DNA of 64,000 nucleotides from Streptomyces sp. NBC_01723 (GCF_036246005.1 NZ_CP109171.1:6436001-6500000), one strand, 5' to 3'; shown: positions 18,851 through 27,634, numbered from the stretch's first letter. A program made the numbers and translations. Notes: generated by a model not told the origin, from the letters alone.

Positions 18851-20299
18851 ATGACCAAGGCGCCCGCGCGGAAGATGTTCAACGGGATCGAGGCGTCGGG
18901 CCCGTTTCCCGTCGAGTACCGGTTCTCCCACGCCAAGAGCGGCAACCGCCACCTCGTCGTGGTGTTCGCCAACTTCTCCGCGCCCGAGGACTACGGCTGG
19001 TGCAACGGCGTCTTCGACAACGTACGCGCCAACATCCTCTGGATCCGCGACCGCTTCGACGGGACGAACGCCTACTACCTGTGCCGGAACATGGACTTCG
19101 GCCTGGCGGACTCGGTACAGGCCCTCATCTCGAACGTCACGCGGTCGCTGGGGCTGACGCCGGACCAGGTCACCTTGTGGGGCGGCTCCAAGGGCGGCAG
19201 CGCCGCGCTGTACTTCGGGCTGCGGTACGGGTACCGGAACATCGTGGCCATCGTGCCGCAGTTCCTCGTCGGCGACGCCCTGGAGCGGCGGCACCCGAAG
19301 GTCTCCGCCTACATGCTGGGCGAAGGCGCCCCGGCGCACAACGCCCGGTTCCTCGACGCGCTCCTCCCCGACCTGGTGCGGGCCCGCGCCAACAGCGCCG
19401 CCAACATCTACGTGCTCTCCTCACCCCAGGACGAGCACTACGCGGTGCAGGTGGAGCCGTTCCTCGGCATGTTCCAGGGCTACGACAACTTCAACTTCCT
19501 GTACAGCGAGTCGCCGACGATCACCGGCCACGCCACGGTCACCCGGCGGAACGTCCCGGCGCTCGTCGGTCTGCTGAACCTGCTCGCCGACGGCTACGCC
19601 CCGCGCCTCGGGTTCGTGCGCCACGCCGCCGAGGAGTTCGACCGGGAGACGTCGGACATCGAGGCCTACCTCTCCGCCACCTCGAAGGTGCAGGGCGCCG
19701 ACGCGTTCGCGCCGCCCGTGGTGACGGCCCCGGACTACAACGGCGAGGCCCCCGCCACCGGCCTCCGCTTCGCCGGGACGGCCCCGGGGGCGGTGCGGGT
19801 CAGCATGTGGGAGAACGGCAAGTTCGTGGCGTCGCCGGAGGTCGCGGCCGACGGCTCCTGGTCCTGGGCGCCGGCCAGGCCGTGGGCGACCGGCAAGCAC
19901 CTGGTCAAGGTCTTCGCGGTCGACCTGGCCGGGTTCCACTCCAGCCGGGTCGAGGTGCCCTTCACGGTGGTCGACCGCCCCGCCCCCGCGGGGCCGACCC
20001 CGCCGGCCGTCGCCGTGCCGGGACCGGGGCAGCAGGTGGGGCCGTCGGTCGCCTTCCACGGGACCGCGCCGGGCGCGGTCCAGGTCGGTTTCCGGGAGAA
20101 CGGCGTGCTGCTGGGCGCGGTGGCGGTCGCGCCGGACGGCGTCTGGGGCTGGGACCCGGGCTGGTCGTGGCCGGAGGGCATGCACCTGGTCGAGGTGGTC
20201 GGGGTGGACGCGCACGGCGCGGAGTCCGCCCCGGCCGCGGCCGCCTTCACGGTCCTGCACGCGGCCGTGCCCGTCGGTCACCTCCCGCCGCGGTACTGA
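18851..20299 (+). CDS. Serine-hydrolase-fold (Asp2-like) protein with two Ig-like repeats
   Basis: 482 residues, no signal peptide. Residues 1-270 look like an alpha/beta hydrolase with nucleophile elbow WGGSKGGSAALYFGLRYG (Ser113). Candidate acid Asp194 is in SSPQDEHY and candidate base His227 in TITGHATVT. The pattern recalls accessory-secretion Asp2 and capsule-type esterase/acyltransferases. Residues about 290-480 hold two repeats beginning GTAPGAVRVSMWENGKF and GTAPGAVQVGFRENGVL, each an Ig-like beta-sandwich. ATG 18851 has GTGGAG eight bases upstream. A second copy follows at 46 bases. A role in O-acylation or ester removal on a wall glycan is inference from neighbours. Confidence 0.75.
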   Translation: MTKAPARKMFNGIEASGPFPVEYRFSHAKSGNRHLVVVFANFSAPEDYGWCNGVFDNVRANILWIRDRFDGTNAYYLCRNMDFGLADSVQALISNVTRSLGLTPDQVTLWGGSKGGSAALYFGLRYGYRNIVAIVPQFLVGDALERRHPKVSAYMLGEGAPAHNARFLDALLPDLVRARANSAANIYVLSSPQDEHYAVQVEPFLGMFQGYDNFNFLYSESPTITGHATVTRRNVPALVGLLNLLADGYAPRLGFVRHAAEEFDRETSDIEAYLSATSKVQGADAFAPPVVTAPDYNGEAPATGLRFAGTAPGAVRVSMWENGKFVASPEVAADGSWSWAPARPWATGKHLVKVFAVDLAGFHSSRVEVPFTVVDRPAPAGPTPPAVAVPGPGQQVGPSVAFHGTAPGAVQVGFRENGVLLGAVAVAPDGVWGWDPGWSWPEGMHLVEVVGVDAHGAESAPAAAAFTVLHAAVPVGHLPPRY

Positions 20300-20344
20300 G
20301 CACGACGGTCCGGACGACGAACAACTCACGAGTGGAAGCCACAC

Positions 20345-21853
20345 ATGCCGACTGCACCGCCGAAAGCACGCGAGCTGATCAGCGGGATCGACACCTCGGG
20401 CGCGTATCCCGTCGAGTACCGGTTCACGCACGGGAAGGGCGGCAACCGCCATCTCCTCGTCGTGTTCTCCAACTTCGGCGTCCCCGACGACTACGGCTGG
20501 TCGAACGGCGTCCTCAACCCGGTGCGGGCCAACATCCTCTGGATCCGTGACCGGTTCCGCGGTATGCGGAGCTACTACCTGTGCGAGGGGATGGACTTCT
20601 CCCTGGAGCAGTCCGTGATCGGGGTCGTCTCCAAGGTGATGAACGCCCTCGACCTGACCCCGGACCGCGTCACCCTGTGGGGCGGCTCCAAGGGCGGCAG
20701 CGCGGCCCTCTACTTCGGCCTGCGCTACGGGTTCGGCAACATCGTCTCCATCGTGCCGCAGTTCCTCATCGGCACCTACGTGAAGACGGTGCACCCCAAG
20801 GTCGCCCGGTTCATGCTGGGCGAGGGGGTGCCGGAGGAGAACGTCCGGACGGTCGACGCGCTCCTCCCGGACCTGGTGCGCTCGGGCGTGGGCCGGCAGT
20901 CCAACATCTACCTGCTCACCTCGCCGCAGGACGAGCAGTACGAGGAGCAGGTCGAACCCTTCCTCGGGCTCTTCCAGGGGTACGACAACTTCAACCTCGT
21001 CTACAGCGAATCCCCGCACATCACCCGCCACTCGGACGTCACCCGGCGCAACGTGCCCTTCCTCATGGGCCTCGTCAACATGCTCTCCGACGGGCTCGCC
21101 CCGCGGCTGGGCATGGTGCGCAACGGGTACGAGGAGCCGGACCGCGACACCTCGGCGATCAAGGGCTATCTGTCCGCCACCTCGGCCGAGCGGCCCAGCA
21201 CCATCGCCATGCCGGTGGTCTCCCACCCGGCACCGGACACCGAACTGCCCACGAACGGCGTGTACTTCACCGGCACCGCGCCCGGCGCGGTGCGCGTGAG
21301 CCTGTGGGAGCACGGCAAGTTCCTGGGCTCGCCGGCCGTGGCCGTGGACGGCACCTGGTCCTGGCAGCGGGACAAGCCGTGGAGCAAGGGCAAGCACCTG
21401 GTGAAGGCCGTCGCGTGGGACGCGGAGGGCCGCAAGACCAGGGGCACCGCCGTCCCGTTCACCGCGGTGGCCGGCGCCCCGGCCGCCGGTGCGGGCGCGA
21501 TCCCGGCCCAGCCCGCGGCGCCCATGGACTTCGCGCCCATGGGCGGCGGGCTGCCCGCGCCCACCGTCCACTCCCCGGTGGCGTACGAGCAGATCGGCGG
21601 GTCGGCCGTGCGCTTCACCGGCCTGGCCAGGGGCGCCGCGCAGGTGGGGTTCCGGGCGGGCGGCACGCTCCTGGGCGGGAGCCCGGTCGCGGTCGACGGA
21701 CGCTGGGCCTGGGACTCCGGCTGGCCGTGGCAGGAGGGCCGGCACACGGTGGAGGTCTTCGCCGTGGACGCGGCGGGAAACGAGTCCCCGGCGACGCCGG
21801 TCCCCTTCGCCGTCGCGCATGTCACGGCGGGCGCGACACCGTACGGCTACTGA
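20345..21853 (+). CDS. Second Asp2-like serine-hydrolase-fold protein with two Ig-like repeats
   Basis: 502 residues, a full-length paralogue of the preceding gene. It keeps the same elbow (Ser115 in LWGGSKGGSAALYF), the LTSPQDEQY acid and the PHITRHSDVT base position, plus two C-terminal Ig-like repeats separated by a 45-residue Ala/Pro linker. The two proteins share long identical stretches (ANILWIRDRF, FLG.FQGYDNFN, TRRNVP), so this is a tandem duplication retained with both active sites intact. They probably act on related substrates. ATG 20345; likely co-transcribed with its partner. Followed by a strong bidirectional terminator. Confidence 0.75.
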   Translation: MPTAPPKARELISGIDTSGAYPVEYRFTHGKGGNRHLLVVFSNFGVPDDYGWSNGVLNPVRANILWIRDRFRGMRSYYLCEGMDFSLEQSVIGVVSKVMNALDLTPDRVTLWGGSKGGSAALYFGLRYGFGNIVSIVPQFLIGTYVKTVHPKVARFMLGEGVPEENVRTVDALLPDLVRSGVGRQSNIYLLTSPQDEQYEEQVEPFLGLFQGYDNFNLVYSESPHITRHSDVTRRNVPFLMGLVNMLSDGLAPRLGMVRNGYEEPDRDTSAIKGYLSATSAERPSTIAMPVVSHPAPDTELPTNGVYFTGTAPGAVRVSLWEHGKFLGSPAVAVDGTWSWQRDKPWSKGKHLVKAVAWDAEGRKTRGTAVPFTAVAGAPAAGAGAIPAQPAAPMDFAPMGGGLPAPTVHSPVAYEQIGGSAVRFTGLARGAAQVGFRAGGTLLGGSPVAVDGRWAWDSGWPWQEGRHTVEVFAVDAAGNESPATPVPFAVAHVTAGATPYGY

Positions 21854-21868
21854 CCCGGCCCCCGCACG

Positions 21869-21906
21869 CGAGAGGGCCCCCGCCACACGTGGCAGGGGCC
21901 CTCTCG
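21869..21906. terminator. Strong bidirectional terminator
   Basis: Perfect 12-bp arms CGAGAGGGCCCC / GGGGCCCTCTCG plus inner GCCAC/GTGGC pairing between two convergent units. Confidence 0.88.
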
Positions 21907-21915
21907 TACGGAGAC

Positions 21916-24045
21916 CTACGCGGGCACGCTCGCCACGCCCGCCTCCAGGAACGGCTTCCCGTTCACCCGCTGCGAGACGCCCTCGCGGTCCAGGTACGGC
22001 GTGATGCCGCCCAGGTGGAAGGGCCAGCCGGCGCCGGTGATCAGGCAGAGGTCGATGTCCTGGGCCTCGGCGACGACGCCCTCGTCGAGCATCAGGCCGA
22101 TCTCCTGGGCGACCGCGTCGAGCACCCGCGCCCGCACCTGCTCCTCGGTCAGGACGGTGTCGCCCTGCTTGAGGAGCGCGGCGACCTCCGGGTCCAGCTC
22201 GGGCTTCCCGCTGTCGTAGACGTAGAAGCCGCGCTTGCCGGCCTCGACGACCGCCTTGAGGTTCGGGGAGACCGTGAAGCGCTCGGGGAAGGCCCCGTTG
22301 AGGGTCTCCGAGACGTGCAGGCCGATCGCCGGGCCGACCAGCTCCAGCAGGACCAGCGGGGACATCGGCAGGCCGAGCGGCTCCACCGCCTTCTCCGCGA
22401 CGTCCACCGGCGTGCCCTCGTCGATGACGTTCTGGATCTCGCCCATGAAGCGGGTCAGGATGCGGTTGACGACGAACGCCGGGGCGTCCTTGACGAGGAC
22501 CGCGGTCTTCTTCAGCTTCTTGGCGACGCCGAACGCCGTGGCCAGCGAGGCCTCGTCGGTCTGCTCGCCGCGGACGATCTCCAGCAGCGGCAGGATCGCG
22601 ACCGGGTTGAAGAAGTGGAAGCCGACGACCCGCTCGGGGTGCTTCAGCTTCGACGCCATCTCCGAGACGGAGAGGGAGGAGGTGTTGGTGGCGAGGATCG
22701 CGTGCGCCGGGGCGACCGCCTCGACCTCCGCGAACACCTTCTGCTTGACGCCCATCTCCTCGAAGACCGCTTCGATGACGAAGTCGGCGTCCGCGAAGCC
22801 CTCGGCCTTGTCCAGGACGCCGGAGACCAGCGCCTTCAGCCTGTTCGCCTTGTCCTGGTTGATCCGGCCCTTGCCGAGCAGCTTGTCGATCTCGGCGTGG
22901 ACGTAGCCCACACCCTTGTCGACACGCTCCTGGTCGATGTCGGTGAGGACGACCGGGACCTCCAGGCGCCGCAGGAAGAGCAGCGCGAGCTGGGAGGCCA
23001 TCAGGCCGGCGCCGACCACGCCGACCTTGGTGACCGGGCGGGCCAGCGACTTGTCCGGGGCGCCCGCGGGGCGCTTGCCGCGCTTCTGCACCAGGTTGAA
23101 GGCGTAGATGCCGGACCGCAGTTCGCCGCCCATGATCAGGTCGGCGAGCGCCTGGTCCTCGGCGTCGAAGCCCTGCTGGAGGTCGCCGTTCTTGGCGGTG
23201 GCGATGATGTCCAGGGCGCGGTAGGCGGCCGGGGCGGCGCCGTGCACCTTGCCGTCCGCGATGAAGCGGCCCTTCGCGACGGCCTGGTCCCAGGCGTCGC
23301 CGCGGTCGATCACCGGACGCTCGACGGCGATCTCGCCCTTGAGGACGGACGCCGTCCAGATCAGCGACTGCTCCAGGAAGTCCGCGCCCTCGAACAGCGC
23401 GTCCGCGATGCCGAGTTCGTAGACCTGCTTGCCCTTGAGCTGCTTGTTCTGGTTCAGGCTGTTCTCGATGATCACCGAGACGGCCTTGTCCGCGCCGATC
23501 AGGTTCGGCAGCAGCGTGCAGCCGCCCCAGCCGGGGACCAGGCCGAGGAAGACCTCGGGGAGCGAGAACGCCGGGAGGGCCGCGGAGACCGTCCGGTACG
23601 AGCAGTGCAGGCCGATCTCCACGCCGCCGCCCATGGAGGCGCCGTTGTAGTACGCGAAGGACGGCACGGCCAGCTTCGACAGCCGCTTGAGGACGTCGTG
23701 TCCGCCCTTGCCGATGGCCAGCGCGTCCTCGTGCCGCTTCAGCAGCTCGACGCCCTTGAGGTCGGCGCCGACGGCGAAGATGAACGGCTTGCCGGTGACG
23801 CCGACGCCGACGATGTCGCCGTCCGCGGCCTCCTTCTCGACCTGGTCGATCGCGGCGTCGATGTTCGCCAGCGACTGCGGGCCGAGCGTGGTCGGCTTGG
23901 TGTGGTCGTGGCCGTTGTCCAGGGTGATCAGGGCGAAGCGCCCGGCACCGAGGGGAAGGTCGAAGTGGCGTACGTGCGCCTGGGTGACGACCTCGCCGGG
24001 GAACAGCTCGGCCGCACCCTTCAGCAGCTCTGCGGTGGTGCTCAC
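21916..24045 (-). CDS. fadB: Fatty-acid oxidation complex alpha subunit (enoyl-CoA hydratase / 3-hydroxyacyl-CoA dehydrogenase)
   Basis: 709-residue cytoplasmic bifunctional beta-oxidation enzyme. The N-terminal crotonase domain has an oxyanion-hole region in GKPFIFAVGADLKGVE and SMGGGVEIGLHC. The NAD-binding dehydrogenase domain starts VGVVGAGLMASQLA (about residue 345) and has the signature VGFHFFNPVA and a C-terminal helical domain (IVRGEQTDE, NRILTRFMGE). The GTG start at 24045 overlaps the thiolase stop by four bases, so the two are coupled as a hydratase/dehydrogenase/thiolase trifunctional set. The open frame runs far upstream but the overlap and protein start fix the gene's beginning. 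Confidence 0.93.
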   Translation of the reverse strand: MSTTAELLKGAAELFPGEVVTQAHVRHFDLPLGAGRFALITLDNGHDHTKPTTLGPQSLANIDAAIDQVEKEAADGDIVGVGVTGKPFIFAVGADLKGVELLKRHEDALAIGKGGHDVLKRLSKLAVPSFAYYNGASMGGGVEIGLHCSYRTVSAALPAFSLPEVFLGLVPGWGGCTLLPNLIGADKAVSVIIENSLNQNKQLKGKQVYELGIADALFEGADFLEQSLIWTASVLKGEIAVERPVIDRGDAWDQAVAKGRFIADGKVHGAAPAAYRALDIIATAKNGDLQQGFDAEDQALADLIMGGELRSGIYAFNLVQKRGKRPAGAPDKSLARPVTKVGVVGAGLMASQLALLFLRRLEVPVVLTDIDQERVDKGVGYVHAEIDKLLGKGRINQDKANRLKALVSGVLDKAEGFADADFVIEAVFEEMGVKQKVFAEVEAVAPAHAILATNTSSLSVSEMASKLKHPERVVGFHFFNPVAILPLLEIVRGEQTDEASLATAFGVAKKLKKTAVLVKDAPAFVVNRILTRFMGEIQNVIDEGTPVDVAEKAVEPLGLPMSPLVLLELVGPAIGLHVSETLNGAFPERFTVSPNLKAVVEAGKRGFYVYDSGKPELDPEVAALLKQGDTVLTEEQVRARVLDAVAQEIGLMLDEGVVAEAQDIDLCLITGAGWPFHLGGITPYLDREGVSQRVNGKPFLEAGVASVPA

Positions 24046-25259
24046 TTGTCCCCCTCGAAGTGCGGGTTCTCCCAGATGACGGTCGCGCCCATGCCGAAGC
24101 CGACGCACATGGTGGTCAGGCCGTAGCGGACGTGCGGCTGCTCCTCGAACTGGCGGGCCAGCTGCGTCATCAGACGCACGCCGGAGGAGGCCAGCGGGTG
24201 GCCGAAGGCGATGGCGCCGCCGTACTGGTTGACGCGCGCGTCGTCGTCGGCGATGCCGTAGTGCTCCAGGAAGGCGAGGACCTGGACGGCGAAGGCCTCG
24301 TTGATCTCGAACAGGCCGATGTCGGAGATGGACAGGCCGGCCTGGGCCAGCGCCTTCTCCGTCGCCGGGATCGGTCCGTAGCCCATGACCTCCGGCTCGA
24401 CGCCCGCGAAGGAGTACGAGACCAGGCGCATCTTGACGGGCAGGTCGTGCTCGCGGGCGAAGTCCTCGCTCGCGATGATCGAGGCGGTGGCGCCGTCGTT
24501 CAGACCGGCCGCGTTGCCCGCGGTGACCCGGCCGTGCACGCGGAACGGCGTCTTCAGGCCGGACAGGTTCTCCAGCGTGGTGCCCGGACGCATCGGCTCG
24601 TCGGCGGTGACCAGGCCCCAGCCCGTCTCGCCCGCCTCTTCGTTGGTGCGGCGCACCGAGACCGGCACCAGGTCGGCCTGGATCTGGCCGTTGGCGTACG
24701 CCTTGGCGGCCTTCTCCTGCGAGCGCACGGCGTACTCGTCGGCGCGCCGCTTGGTGATGCTCGGGTAGCGGTCGTGCAGGTTCTCCGCGGTCATGCCCAT
24801 GAACAGGGCGGACTCGTCGACCAGCTTCTCGGAGACGAACCGCGGGTTGGGGTCGGCGCCCTCGCCCATCGGGTGGCGGCCCATGTGCTCCACACCGCCC
24901 GCGATGGCGACGTCGTACGCGCCGAAGGCGACCGAGCCGGCCACGGTGGTGACGGCGGTCAGCGCGCCCGCGCACATGCGGTCGATCGCGTAGCCGGGCA
25001 CCGACTGGGGCAGACCGGCGAGGATGCCGGCCATCCGGCCGATGGTCAGGCCCTGGTCGCCGACCTGCGTGGTGGCGGCGACGGCGACCTCGTCGACCTT
25101 CTTGGGGTCGAGACCGGGGTTGCGGCGCAGCAGCTCCCGGATCGCCTTCACGACCAGGTCGTCGGCGCGGGTCTCGTGGTAGACGCCCTTCGGGCCCGCC
25201 TTGCCGAACGGGGTGCGGACGCCGTCTACGAAGACGACGTCCCTGACGGTACGAGGCAC
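24042..25259 (-). CDS. fadA: Acetyl-CoA acyltransferase (thiolase)
   Basis: 405 residues. Thiolase catalysing the last step of beta-oxidation. Active-site Cys lies in AIDRMCAGALTAV (about residue 92), the His in GGAIAFGHPLASSG and the second Cys in LTTMCVGFGMGATV; INEAFAVQ is also present. I chose GTG 25259 because GGAGGAG sits seven bases upstream on the minus strand; the frame is open a further 14 codons. Operon with fadB (4-base overlap). The upstream 170-base region carries two palindromes and probably the operon's promoter and operator. Confidence 0.93.
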   Translation of the reverse strand: MPRTVRDVVFVDGVRTPFGKAGPKGVYHETRADDLVVKAIRELLRRNPGLDPKKVDEVAVAATTQVGDQGLTIGRMAGILAGLPQSVPGYAIDRMCAGALTAVTTVAGSVAFGAYDVAIAGGVEHMGRHPMGEGADPNPRFVSEKLVDESALFMGMTAENLHDRYPSITKRRADEYAVRSQEKAAKAYANGQIQADLVPVSVRRTNEEAGETGWGLVTADEPMRPGTTLENLSGLKTPFRVHGRVTAGNAAGLNDGATASIIASEDFAREHDLPVKMRLVSYSFAGVEPEVMGYGPIPATEKALAQAGLSISDIGLFEINEAFAVQVLAFLEHYGIADDDARVNQYGGAIAFGHPLASSGVRLMTQLARQFEEQPHVRYGLTTMCVGFGMGATVIWENPHFEGDK

Positions 25260-25308
25260 GATGGCTCTCCTCCAGGGTGCGGGGTGGCACTGCTGCGGCA
25301 CGCATGCA

Positions 25309-25351
25309 CTGAGCGCGCGCTCAGCCCCATGCTACTTATGAGTAACGTAGC
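25309..25351 (-). promoter_or_regulatory. Two palindromes upstream of the beta-oxidation operon
   Basis: CTGAGCGCGCGCTCAG (25309-25324) is a perfect 16-bp palindrome. Next to it TACT-TATG-AGTA (25333-25344) sits inside a looser GCTAC...GTAGC repeat (25331-25351). TACTNNNNAGTA-like sites are typical of TetR-family acyl-CoA-responsive repressors, so this could be the operator of the operon. Which regulator binds is not known. Confidence 0.4.
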
Positions 25352-25430
25352 TGCCCAGTCCCCCCGGCGGGAGCGGCGAACGTCACACCGTCGGGGGCAC
25401 GCGGAGGCCCGGCGCGGTCCGCCGGGCGGC

Positions 25431-26723
25431 TCAGCGCGGGTCCGCCGCGGAGGTCAGCGCGGTGACCAGTACGGGCGTCACCTGCTCCACCTGCCAGGGC
25501 CGGGCCCCGTGGCCGGCCAGGGCGGCCGCCACCGAGCCGGCGTCGACCGCGGCCGGCGGCTCCCAGCAGACCCGGCGCACCGTGTCCGGCGTGATCAGGT
25601 TCTCCTGCGGCATGGCGAGCTGCTCGGCGAGCGCCGTCACCGCCGCGCGCGCCGCGGACAGCCGGGCCGCGGCGGCCGGGTCCTTGTCGGCCCAGGCACG
25701 CGGTGGCGGGGGACCGGTCACCGGCTGGCCGGGCTGCGGCAGCTGCGACTCGGAGAGCGCCTTGGCCCGGTCGACCGACACCTGCCACTGCTCCAGCTGT
25801 CGGCGGCTGACCCGCCCGAAGCCGTTCAGCGCGGCCAGCGCCTGCGCGTCGGCGGGCAGGGCGAGCGCCGCCTCGACGATGGCCGCGTCCCCGAGCACCT
25901 TGCCGGGGGAGACGTCCCGGCGCTGCGCGATCCGGTCCCGCGCCTGCCACAGCTCCCGCACGACGGCCAGCTGCCGGCGCCGGCGCACCTTGTGCATCCC
26001 GGACGTGCGCCGCCACGGGTCCTTGCGCGGCTCGGGCGGCGGGGCGGACGCGATCGCGTCGAACTCCTGCCGGGCCCACTCCAGCTTGCCCTGCCGGTCC
26101 AGCTCCTTCTCCAGCGCGTCCCGCAGGTCGACGAGCAGCTCGACGTCGAGCGCGGCGTAGCGCAGCCAGGGCTCCGGCAGCGGGCGGGTGGACCAGTCGA
26201 CGGCCGAGTGGCCCTTCTCCAAAACGAAGCCCAGGACGTTCTCCACCATCGCGCCGAGGCCGACCCGCGGGAACCCGGCGAGCCGCCCGGCCAGCTCGGT
26301 GTCGAAGAGGCGGGTGGGGACCATCCCTATTTCGCGCAGGCAGGGCAGGTCCTGGGTGGCGGCGTGCAGCACCCACTCCACGTCGGCGATGGCCGCGCCG
26401 AGTCCGGACAGGTCGGGGCAGGCCACCGGGTCGATCAGCGCGCTCCCGGCGCCCTCGCGGCGCAGCTGCACCAGGTACGCCCGCTGCCCGTAGCGGTACC
26501 CGGAGGCACGCTCGGCGTCCACGGCGACGGGGCCGTGGCCGGCGGCGAAGGCGGCGGTCACCTCTGCGAGGGCGTCGGCGTCGGCGATCACCGGCGGAAT
26601 GCCCTCGCGTGGTTCGAGCAAGGGGGTCGGCGCCTGACTCACAGAAGATCCGGCGTCGTCCGGAGGGGCGCCTCCGGTGGTTCGCAGTGGGCGGTCTGCT
26701 GCGGTTTCGTGGGCGTCGGTCAC
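25431..26723 (-). CDS. rnd: Ribonuclease D-like 3'-5' exonuclease
   Basis: 430-residue cytoplasmic RNase of the DEDD group. The exonuclease domain spans about residues 45-240: PVAVDAERASGYRYGQRAYLVQL supplies Asp/Glu, HAATQDLPCL the middle Asp, and LRYAALDVELLVDLRDAL the final Tyr/Asp. An HRDC domain lies near residues 250-340 and a C-terminal region follows. Family members trim tRNA and structured RNA 3' ends. GTG start at 26723 lacks a clear ribosome site, and a TACTCT hexamer is six bases upstream, suggesting leaderless expression. Downstream of whiI on the same strand but separated by a perfect palindrome, so probably a separate unit. Confidence 0.88.
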   Translation of the reverse strand: MTDAHETAADRPLRTTGGAPPDDAGSSVSQAPTPLLEPREGIPPVIADADALAEVTAAFAAGHGPVAVDAERASGYRYGQRAYLVQLRREGAGSALIDPVACPDLSGLGAAIADVEWVLHAATQDLPCLREIGMVPTRLFDTELAGRLAGFPRVGLGAMVENVLGFVLEKGHSAVDWSTRPLPEPWLRYAALDVELLVDLRDALEKELDRQGKLEWARQEFDAIASAPPPEPRKDPWRRTSGMHKVRRRRQLAVVRELWQARDRIAQRRDVSPGKVLGDAAIVEAALALPADAQALAALNGFGRVSRRQLEQWQVSVDRAKALSESQLPQPGQPVTGPPPPRAWADKDPAAAARLSAARAAVTALAEQLAMPQENLITPDTVRRVCWEPPAAVDAGSVAAALAGHGARPWQVEQVTPVLVTALTSAADPR

Positions 26724-26729
26724 CTGTCA

Positions 26730-26735
26730 AGAGTA
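26730..26735 (-). promoter_or_regulatory. -10 element of a probably leaderless rnd transcript
   Basis: On the minus strand TACTCT is followed by six bases and the GTG start codon. No good -35 was found. Confidence 0.35.
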
Positions 26736-26748
26736 TCGGTGGATCGAC

Positions 26749-26784
26749 GGCGCCCGCCGACGGAACGTTCCGTCGGCGGGCGCC
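26749..26784. terminator. 36-bp perfect palindrome, likely whiI terminator
   Basis: Two uninterrupted 18-bp arms meet at AACGTT (centre between 26766 and 26767). It lies 35 bases after the whiI stop and 26 bases before the rnd start. As RNA it forms a very stable hairpin with an AACGTT-derived loop, consistent with termination after whiI. Confidence 0.75.
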
Positions 26785-26818
26785 GGGGGGTCGTAAACCA
26801 GTCAGGTCGGTGAACGGG

Positions 26819-27481
26819 TCAGTGAATGATGCCGGTGCGCAGGGCCACCGCGACCATCCCGGCGCGGTCGCCCGTGCCGAGCTTGCGGGCGATGCGGGCC
26901 AGGTGGCTCTTGACGGTCAGGGCGGACAGGCCCATGGAGACGCCGATCGCCTTGTTCGACTGGCCCTCCGCGACCAGTCGCAGCACCTCCACCTCGCGGC
27001 CGGAGAGCTCGCGGTAGCCGCCCGGGTGGCTCGGGGCACCCGGGGGGCGGCGGTGCAGGCGGGCGGCGGCGGCGCCGATGGGGGCGGCGCCCGGCCGGGT
27101 GGGGAGCCCGACGTTGGTGCGGGTGCCGGTGACGACGTAGCCCTTGACGCCGCCGGCGAGGGCGTTGCGCACGGCGCCGATGTCGTCGGCGGCGGACAGG
27201 GCGAGACCGTTGGGCCAGCCCGCGGCGCGGGTCTCGGACAGCAGGGTCAGGCCGGAGCCGTCGGGAAGGTGGACTTCCGCGACGCAGATGTCGCGGGGGT
27301 TGCCGATGCGGGGACGAGCCTCCGCGACGGACGAGGCCTCGATGACGTCGCGCACACCGAGCGCCCACAGGTGACGGGTGACGGTGGAACGGACGCGCTG
27401 GTCGGCCACGACCACCATGGCGGTCGGCTTGTTCGGGCGGTAGGCGACCAGGCTTGCAGGCTGCTCGAGGAGAACGGACAC
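26819..27481 (-). CDS. whiI: WhiI, atypical response regulator of sporulation
   Basis: 220-residue orphan regulator of the NarL/FixJ type needed for late aerial-hypha development. The receiver domain is degenerate: the usual paired N-terminal acids are reduced to Ala26-Asp27, and the phospho-acceptor Asp is replaced by Glu69 in AEVHLPDGSG. The LuxR-type HTH is intact (about residues 155-210, LSGREVEVLRLVAEGQSNKAIGVSMGLSALTVKSHL). WhiI is known to act with BldM as a heterodimer rather than by phosphorylation. GTG start, AGGAGG four bases upstream. Neighbours RNase D, DUF3000 and hemE match the Streptomyces whiI locus. Confidence 0.95.
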   Translation of the reverse strand: MSVLLEQPASLVAYRPNKPTAMVVVADQRVRSTVTRHLWALGVRDVIEASSVAEARPRIGNPRDICVAEVHLPDGSGLTLLSETRAAGWPNGLALSAADDIGAVRNALAGGVKGYVVTGTRTNVGLPTRPGAAPIGAAAARLHRRPPGAPSHPGGYRELSGREVEVLRLVAEGQSNKAIGVSMGLSALTVKSHLARIARKLGTGDRAGMVAVALRTGIIH

Positions 27482-27588
27482 CAGGCCTCCTGGGGGGCGG
27501 GGACGGGGCCGGCTCGTGGGGTGAAGGCGGGACGAACCGTGCTTTCAAGGTCACAGTCGTCTTCGGCACCGAACCCGTTCGCCTTTAG

Positions 27589-27634
27589 AGAATGATCACG
27601 ATCTGGTGAGTAACAATCCGAGCAATTCGGACAC
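27589..27634 (-). promoter_or_regulatory. Candidate whiI promoter region with a WhiA-like GACAC site
   Basis: On the minus strand TTGTTA (27611-27616), 16 bases, then CATTCT (27589-27594) could form a promoter with a leader of about 105 bases. GACAC at 27630-27634 (plus strand) just upstream matches the half-site reported for WhiA, which controls whiI. A GACAC pentamer is common, so this is weak. The remaining sequence of this 290-base gap is the hairpin annotated separately. Confidence 0.3.

Noticed and set aside
14376..18854. Very long alternative frames on both strands over the TagF-type polymerase
   Set aside because: They are Arg/Pro/Gly-rich shadow translations without start signals or domains, typical of third-position GC bias.
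24042..25305. Reading fadA and fadB as one fused 1,129-residue protein
   Set aside because: The frame that is open through both genes encodes fadB only; over the thiolase it is a shadow frame. The thiolase is in another frame and ends at the GTGA overlap.
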